From: Chloroflexota bacterium
GTDB lineage: Bacteria > Chloroflexota > Dormibacteria > Dormibacterales > Dormibacteraceae
Direction: 5' to 3'
Assembly (NCBI GenBank): GCA_005881025.1
Contig: VBFO01000108.1
Span: 1-36,994 of the forward strand
Length of the DNA: 36,994 bases
Within the stretch, counting starts at the first letter, position 1; every line of letters begins with the position of its first letter. The notes under the pieces were generated by a model. It searched no databases and was not told where the DNA came from. It was given only the letters and a program-made list of their open reading frames with translations. Made by a program: the position numbers and the translations under genes. Below are positions 32,954-36,994 of this stretch, one piece after another.

Positions 32954-32959
32954 TATACT
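32954..32959 (+). promoter_or_regulatory. -10 element for tRNA-Leu(CAG)
   Basis: TATACT, 18 bp before the mature 5' end of the tRNA. No good -35 is seen at standard spacing; TTGCAC at 32922 is 26 bp away, too far. Confidence 0.45.
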
Positions 32960-32977
32960 TTTCCGTCGCCCCGAAAC

Positions 32978-33060
32978 GCGGCGGTGGCGGAATGGCAGAC
33001 GCGCTAGTTTCAGGAGCTAGTGACCGCAAGGTCGTGGAGGTTCAACTCCTCTCCGCCGCA
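32978..33060 (+). tRNA. tRNA-Leu (anticodon CAG)
   Basis: A class II tRNA with a perfect acceptor stem (GCGGCGG with CCGCCGC), anticodon stem CTAGT/GCTAG around TTCAGGA giving CAG, a long variable arm TGACCGCAAGGTCGT and T-arm GAGGTTCAACTCCTC. CCA is encoded at 33061-33063. It converges on the small basic protein gene, whose stop is 5 bp downstream. Confidence 0.95.
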
Positions 33061-33067
33061 CCAACTC

Positions 33068-33394
33068 TCAGCTAGCCAGGCGTGCCTCCAGCTGTCTCTT
33101 GTTCATCCTCGAGCGGCCACGGATTCCTCGCTCGCGTGCTTCATTCCGGAGCTGGTCGTAAGTCCGCCCACCGGATCCTCGATGCGATCTCAATCCGCCA
33201 CGACGCCCAGACGAGATGTCCTCCACCGATGTCCGGCTGCTCTCGGCGGCCTCGCCTGAACGCGCTCGCTCCTTGTTGACGGTGCGGGCCGCGATCTCCT
33301 CGGCCTTGTCCTCATTCGAACCGCGTTCGAGCAGTCCTTCCTTGATGTGCTCGTACTGACGCTCGCGCTTGTCGCTCCATGCTCGCTGCGGCAT
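33068..33394 (-). CDS. Small basic conserved protein (Rho termination factor N-terminal-like; 'plasmid stabilization' family name)
   Basis: 108 residues from ATG 33394. The N terminus MPQRAWSDKRERQYEHIK...GLLERG, the central EEIAARTVNKERARSGEA and SGRRGGLRSHRG, and the C-terminal SAP/Rho-N-like helix pair (YDQLRNEARERGIRGRSRMNKRQLEARL) are the hallmarks of a small protein widespread in actinobacteria and proteobacteria. It probably binds nucleic acid through the C-terminal module. The name 'plasmid stabilization' is historical and not evidence of a plasmid here. It is a single gene, 11 bp upstream of the MFS gene's stop. Confidence 0.82.
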   Translation of the reverse strand: MPQRAWSDKRERQYEHIKEGLLERGSNEDKAEEIAARTVNKERARSGEAAESSRTSVEDISSGRRGGLRSHRGSGGRTYDQLRNEARERGIRGRSRMNKRQLEARLAS

Positions 33395-33405
33395 TCACAC
33401 CTCCT

Positions 33406-34584
33406 CTACTTGACAACGCCCTCGGCTCCTGGTTCGACCAGCAGCGAATCCGTGCCGCGGGATGGAGGTCTTAGGCTGACAGCGGAGACGAGCACGGCCA
33501 GCGCCGCCGCGAGCGGGATCGCAAGAGCGGTGCGCAGACCGACGCGATCCGATGTGGAACCGATCAAGAACGGGCCAACTATCGAGCCCGCGTAGCCGGC
33601 TCCCGTCACGATGCTCAACGCGGTGCCGCTGCGAGCCAAATTTGCTCCAGCGCTGAATGCGAGGGGCACCATCACGGCGCAACCGGCGCCGACCAGCATG
33701 AAGCCGGCGATGGCGGTCAGCGGAGCCGGGAACGCGATCGCGACGCCGACCCCGGTGGCAGACACCAGCGCGCCGGTGGCGGCAACCACGGCCGGGCTGG
33801 TTCGAGCGGTGAACCGGTCTGCTGTGAATCGAACTGCCGTCATCGCGAGTGCGAAAGCGACGCCGACGGTCGCCGCGAGTCCTAGCCCCGTCTGACCGAC
33901 ATCGCGGAGGTAGATGGGTCCCCAGTCGCCACCTCCGCTCTCGACCATGATGCCGAGGAACGCGATCGCGCTCACGCCGACCACCGCAGTACCGATCCGC
34001 CACCTGGTCGTACCGCTCGGGAGCATCGTGGTGGCGCCGCCACGTGTGTCGGGCAGGCCGGACAGCAGCGGCACCGAGACTGCGCCAACCACGACAGCGA
34101 CGAACATGTAATGCGGGAGAGGACCGATACCCAGCGATGCCGCCACAGCGGACCCGACGGCTCCTGCGATGAACCCGACGCTCCAGAAGCCATGAAATCC
34201 GTTGATCATCGGGCGTCCGGCTTGGCGCTCCATCTCTGCCGCCTGCGAGTTCTCCAGCACGTCGAGAAAGCCCCCGAGTATGCCGAGCAAAAAGAATGAC
34301 AAGGCGAACAGACCAAATACAGGTGCCACCGCAGGTCCGATGAGCAGTGCAAGGATGACGAGCGTTCCGCCCCGCACCAGGCGGCGGGCACCCCATGCCA
34401 TCACTGGTCTCGCCAGCGCCGCGCCCGCCACAGCGCCGACCGCGTAGGCAAGAAAAACAAGCCCCACCTGGCCGTCGGATAGGCCAAGGCTCTCTTTGAA
34501 AGCAGGCATACGCGGGACCAGGCTTCCCGCGATGGTTCCGAAGCAGAAAAAGGCCGCGGACACCGCCATACGAGGACGCCCCAT
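33406..34584 (-). CDS. Major facilitator superfamily transporter (YbjJ-like)
   Basis: 392 residues from ATG 34584, with about 12 membrane helices. The N terminus (MAVSAAFFCFGTIAGSLVPRMPAFKESLGLSDGQVGLVFLAYAVGAVAG) and ENSQAAEMERQAGRPMINGFHGFWSVGFIAGA are typical of the YbjJ-type MFS group. Its transported compound is unknown. The ATG has TAGCCT 7 bases before it and no ribosome binding site, so it may be leaderless. A GTG at 34608 is an alternative start that would add 8 residues. Confidence 0.82.
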   Translation of the reverse strand: MGRPRMAVSAAFFCFGTIAGSLVPRMPAFKESLGLSDGQVGLVFLAYAVGAVAGAALARPVMAWGARRLVRGGTLVILALLIGPAVAPVFGLFALSFFLLGILGGFLDVLENSQAAEMERQAGRPMINGFHGFWSVGFIAGAVGSAVAASLGIGPLPHYMFVAVVVGAVSVPLLSGLPDTRGGATTMLPSGTTRWRIGTAVVGVSAIAFLGIMVESGGGDWGPIYLRDVGQTGLGLAATVGVAFALAMTAVRFTADRFTARTSPAVVAATGALVSATGVGVAIAFPAPLTAIAGFMLVGAGCAVMVPLAFSAGANLARSGTALSIVTGAGYAGSIVGPFLIGSTSDRVGLRTALAIPLAAALAVLVSAVSLRPPSRGTDSLLVEPGAEGVVK

Positions 34585-34591
34585 TCGGGGA

Positions 34592-34597
34592 AGGCTA
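34592..34597 (-). promoter_or_regulatory. -10 element of leaderless MFS gene
   Basis: TAGCCT on the minus strand, 7 bases before the ATG at 34584, so transcription would begin at the start codon. Confidence 0.4.
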
Positions 34598-34608
34598 AAG
34601 GCTCTCAC

Positions 34609-34614
34609 TAGACT
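34609..34614 (+). promoter_or_regulatory. -10 element of leaderless membrane protein gene
   Basis: TAGACT, 7 bases before the GTG at 34622. It is 11 bp from the divergent -10 at 34592-34597, so the two promoters overlap back to back and must compete. Confidence 0.5.
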
Positions 34615-34621
34615 GGCTGGA

Positions 34622-35110
34622 GTGGCGGCCGGCCCGCGCGACCCCGTCTTCACGCTTTATCGCACGCTGCTGGCATACGGCGCGGTCGCGATCCTCATCC
34701 TCCTCGCCGGCGCGGCAGAGTTCATCTACTTCGAGCCTTTCGGCAAGCCGGCCGGGGTCACGGTTCACATCGCGGGCGTGTACAGGTACGACCCCACGAC
34801 TCACAAGACCCTCGGTCCCGATCAGCGCACCTTCACGCGCAGCGACTCGTTTGCAGCCGTCGTCGACTGGTCAGGGCTTCCGGATTCGATCACTGTCCAG
34901 GCCATCTGGTACGACGCTTTCCAGAATGTAGTTGGTGGCGTGGGTCCGGGAAGGCCCTCAGAGCTCTCTGCCGACACCGTGATCCCGGCCAAGGTGGCTG
35001 AAGGGCTCAAGTACCACCTCCCAGGCCAGTACATCTTCGCTGTGGAAAGGCTCGACGGGAACCTCCCGGTCGAGGTGCTGGGAAGGCGCATCGTGCTGGT
35101 GGAGCGCTGA
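34622..35110 (+). CDS. Membrane-anchored protein with Ig-like outer domain, paired with PrsW protease
   Basis: 162 residues from GTG 34622. One membrane helix near the N terminus (LLAYGAVAILILLAGAAEFIYF, about residues 15-36) follows a short inner segment. The remaining ~125 residues, rich in strands, would lie outside (DSFAAVVDWSGLPDSITVQAIWYDAFQNVVGG, KYHLPGQYIFAVERLDGNLPVEVLGRRIVLVE), like a small immunoglobulin-type fold. The stop codon overlaps the start of the PrsW gene as TGATG, so translation is coupled. It may be the substrate or regulator of that protease (inference). Confidence 0.72.
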   Translation: MAAGPRDPVFTLYRTLLAYGAVAILILLAGAAEFIYFEPFGKPAGVTVHIAGVYRYDPTTHKTLGPDQRTFTRSDSFAAVVDWSGLPDSITVQAIWYDAFQNVVGGVGPGRPSELSADTVIPAKVAEGLKYHLPGQYIFAVERLDGNLPVEVLGRRIVLVER

Positions 35111-36489
35111 TGCCTGGCCTGGCCACGCTCATCGCTGCGAACCCACGCCCGCGCCAGCGCCCGACTCGCTATGTCGTCGCGATCCTGGTGGCTGCGGTTC
35201 TCGTCGTCGTCATGATCGCGAACTCGGTCCTGGACTTCGCATACCTCGACACGATTCCGGGTCGCACATCGCTGTATGGACTCCTCGCTGTCGCGCTGGT
35301 CGCGCTTGCTACGTACGTCGGTGTGCGCGCCTTCGACCGTGACCCCAAGACGCGCGCCCGCCATCTCGTCCGTGCCGGAGTCCTGCTCGGTCTGGCGGCT
35401 CTGCTGTGGCTCCTCTTCAGCGACGTGTTCCTGTTCGCGGGCTCCGCGGGACCCGGCGTGGCGGTGGCTTGCACGCTGGCCTGCGTGCCGACCACGGCGT
35501 TCGGGCTCTTCGTCGTGCGCCGGCTGGACCGCAACGAGAAGGAGCCATGGCGCCTGGTGCTCGTGGCTGCAGCCTGGGGAGCAATCGTCGCGACAAGCCT
35601 GGTCGTATGGGGCGAAAGTCTCTGGGAGGCGGTGGCGGTGCGGACGCTGGTACCCGGTCCGGGCCTGGATGCATCGCGAGCGTTCTCGGCGGGATTGCTC
35701 GAAGAGCTCGGCAAAGGAACGGCGGTCTTGCTGCTGTTTCTCGTCATGCGAAACGAGTTCGATGACGTCGTCGACGGCATCGTGTACGGCGCCGCGGTCG
35801 GCCTGGGCTTCAACTTCATGGAGTCGATCGCGTACATGACCAACATCTACGCGGTCCTCAGCCCCGAAGGCGCAGGCGGAGTCGCGGCAGGCTTCCAGTG
35901 GTACGCGCGCCAGGTGCTCGGCCTGTTCATGGGGCATGCGACATACACGGCGCTGATCGGCGCCGGCATCGGCATCGCGCGCCAGCTGCCATCGAGACGG
36001 CGCAAGGTGATCGCGATCGTCATGGGATTTCTCGTCGCCATCGCCGCCCACTTCTCATGGGACGCGTGGCTCAGCTTCTTCCCCATCGAGTCATCGCTGC
36101 TGGGATTGGTCGAGGTTCACCTGCGCACCGTCCTCATGACCGGCCCGTTCACCGCCGGAGTGGTGGTGCTGCTCGTGCTGGGATTGCGAAACGAGAGCGC
36201 TGCACTGGCCGATCAGCTGCGGAAGGAGGCTGCGCTTGGCGGGGGCACTGTGCTTCCGCAGGAGGTGGCAATTCTCACGAGCCCATGGAAGCGATGGCGC
36301 GAGAGGATGCGGGCGGTCGACCGGGGTAACGTCCGCGCCTACTTCACGCTCGCCCGCCTTCAGGCGGCGCAGCTGGACCTGGCGATGGAACGCTGGCATC
36401 GCGAGCGGCAGGAGATCGATACCCCCCTCGAAGCCGAAGACGAGCTGCGGCGGCAGATTCTCAAGCTTCGGGGGCAGGCCGCGTTCTAG
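35110..36489 (+). CDS. PrsW-family intramembrane metalloprotease
   Basis: 459 residues from ATG 35110. It is a multi-pass membrane protein with the PrsW (M82) motifs: the paired acidic motif LLEELGKGTAVLLL near residue 200, DDVVDGIVYGAAVGLGFNFMES near 217-238, GHATYTALIGAGIG and HFSWDAWLSFF. The Glu pair and His residues are the likely metal ligands. PrsW cleaves anti-sigma factors in Bacillus. The C-terminal ~90 residues are charged and helical (RWRERMRAVDRGNVRAYFTLARLQAAQLDLAMERWHRE), longer than in simple PrsW proteins. The sigma/membrane-protein pair at 20589-21423 is one conceivable target. It converges on the heme protein gene with a 4-bp gap. Confidence 0.87.
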   Translation: MPGLATLIAANPRPRQRPTRYVVAILVAAVLVVVMIANSVLDFAYLDTIPGRTSLYGLLAVALVALATYVGVRAFDRDPKTRARHLVRAGVLLGLAALLWLLFSDVFLFAGSAGPGVAVACTLACVPTTAFGLFVVRRLDRNEKEPWRLVLVAAAWGAIVATSLVVWGESLWEAVAVRTLVPGPGLDASRAFSAGLLEELGKGTAVLLLFLVMRNEFDDVVDGIVYGAAVGLGFNFMESIAYMTNIYAVLSPEGAGGVAAGFQWYARQVLGLFMGHATYTALIGAGIGIARQLPSRRRKVIAIVMGFLVAIAAHFSWDAWLSFFPIESSLLGLVEVHLRTVLMTGPFTAGVVVLLVLGLRNESAALADQLRKEAALGGGTVLPQEVAILTSPWKRWRERMRAVDRGNVRAYFTLARLQAAQLDLAMERWHRERQEIDTPLEAEDELRRQILKLRGQAAF

Positions 36490-36493
36490 TCGG

Positions 36494-36994
36494 TCAAACG
36501 GGTAGGCGGCCCCAGATCGCACGCGCGCCGGTCAGTGCGATCAGCCCGGCCGCGGCACCCCAGGTGACTGCGGAAACCGCCGGATCGCTGAAGTCGGTTC
36601 CGCCGAGGATCGCGTGCAGGAACACGAACGCGAAGGCCACATACGCAAGCCGGTGCAGCCAGCGCCACCACCCAGGCTGGAGCCACCGCTTCATCAGGGC
36701 CGTGATGGTGACGACGATCAACAGGTCAACCGACAGCGTTCCAAGCCCGATCCCGAGCGTTCCGTAGGGTGTGAGAAAGGGCAGGACCACATCGATCAAG
36801 CCGATGCGCGCGGTGTGATCGAGCAGTAGCGCCCCGACGTGCACCGCGCCAAGAGGGATCCACAGCACCGTCGTGTATTCGTGCAGGGACCGAAGTGTCC
36901 GGTTGCTGCCCAGCCAGTCCAGCACCGCCGTCCTGAGCGCGATCCCCGTGAGGAGCGCCATGGCCAGCGACGCGTAAGAGGCCAGGCCGGTGAC
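36494..36994 (-). CDS. Ferric reductase-like transmembrane heme protein (5' end outside window)
   Basis: The frame is open from the right edge to TGA at 36494, giving at least 166 residues. An internal ATG at 36961 is not needed as the start, because the frame continues off the window. It has about five hydrophobic helices with histidines spaced as in the ferric reductase / YedZ (MsrQ) b-type heme domain: LHEYTTVLWI, VHVGALLLDH and RWLHRLAYVAFAFVFLHAIL. Such proteins pass electrons across the membrane to iron, oxygen or methionine sulfoxide reductases. No flavin domain or MsrP partner is visible here. Confidence 0.75.
   Translation of the reverse strand, partial: VTGLASYASLAMALLTGIALRTAVLDWLGSNRTLRSLHEYTTVLWIPLGAVHVGALLLDHTARIGLIDVVLPFLTPYGTLGIGLGTLSVDLLIVVTITALMKRWLQPGWWRWLHRLAYVAFAFVFLHAILGGTDFSDPAVSAVTWGAAAGLIALTGARAIWGRLPV

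Noticed and set aside
33068-33394. Plasmid or mobile element marker ('plasmid stabilization protein')
   Set aside because: The family name is historical; neighbours are chromosomal housekeeping genes and no replication or transfer genes are present.

Overview
This is a 37 kb chromosomal stretch from a high-GC bacterium. Genes are tightly packed, there are no insertion sequences, phage genes or CRISPR arrays, and most genes lie on the minus strand in long runs with 4-base stop/start overlaps. The gene set (DUF2510/DUF4190 membrane proteins, a single-domain ArsA ATPase with an alpha-crystallin-like tail, a bactofilin, a selenocysteine operon, many GTG/TTG starts and several apparently leaderless genes) points to a Terrabacteria lineage. 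Dormibacterota, Chloroflexota or a deep actinobacterial relative all fit. This placement is inference from gene content. All three tRNA genes found encode their CCA end.

Layout. 1-138: tail of a gene entering from the left. 176-5212 (minus): a central-metabolism and housekeeping run of ROK sugar kinase, CCA-adding/poly(A) polymerase family enzyme, bactofilin, a small unknown protein, GlpX-type fructose-1,6-bisphosphatase and an unknown protein. 5418-11957 (minus): a six- to seven-gene operon of small membrane protein, ArsA/GET3-like ATPase, small basic protein, site-2 protease homologue, selA, selB and metF. It has a strong consensus promoter at 12121-12149 and a leader that can fold into hairpins. 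12146-13824 (minus): an MFS exporter and a GcvH-like protein lacking the lipoylation lysine. 14006-19592 (minus): the aspartate-to-threonine pathway (hom, thrC, thrB, lysC) followed by a shortened YchF-like GTPase. 19612-20562 (plus): an ornithine cyclodeaminase/mu-crystallin family enzyme.

20589-24733 (minus): a regulatory island with a large LuxR-type ATPase regulator, an exported mini-protein ending in a duplicated motif, an ECF-like sigma factor and a small membrane partner that may be its anti-sigma. 24832-26416: tRNA-Leu(GAG), two DUF2510 membrane proteins sharing a duplicated promoter, and tRNA-Arg(UCG) with a tandem 85-bp repeat of its 5' end and promoter. 26617-30039: a PHP phosphoesterase, divergent from an acyl-CoA ligase/amidase pair. 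30089-32872: a 927-residue protein joining a Ser/Thr kinase, a Cys/His cluster and an AAA+ ATPase. 32879-32933: twin palindromes. 32978-33060: tRNA-Leu(CAG). 33068-36994: a small basic protein, an MFS transporter, a membrane protein with a PrsW-type protease, and a partial ferric-reductase-like heme membrane protein.

The best candidates for undescribed biology are the kinase-zinc-AAA+ fusion, the GcvH-like protein that cannot be lipoylated at the usual site, the ArsA/site-2 protease/selenocysteine operon with its folded leader, and the exported repeat mini-protein set between a LuxR-type regulator and a sigma factor.
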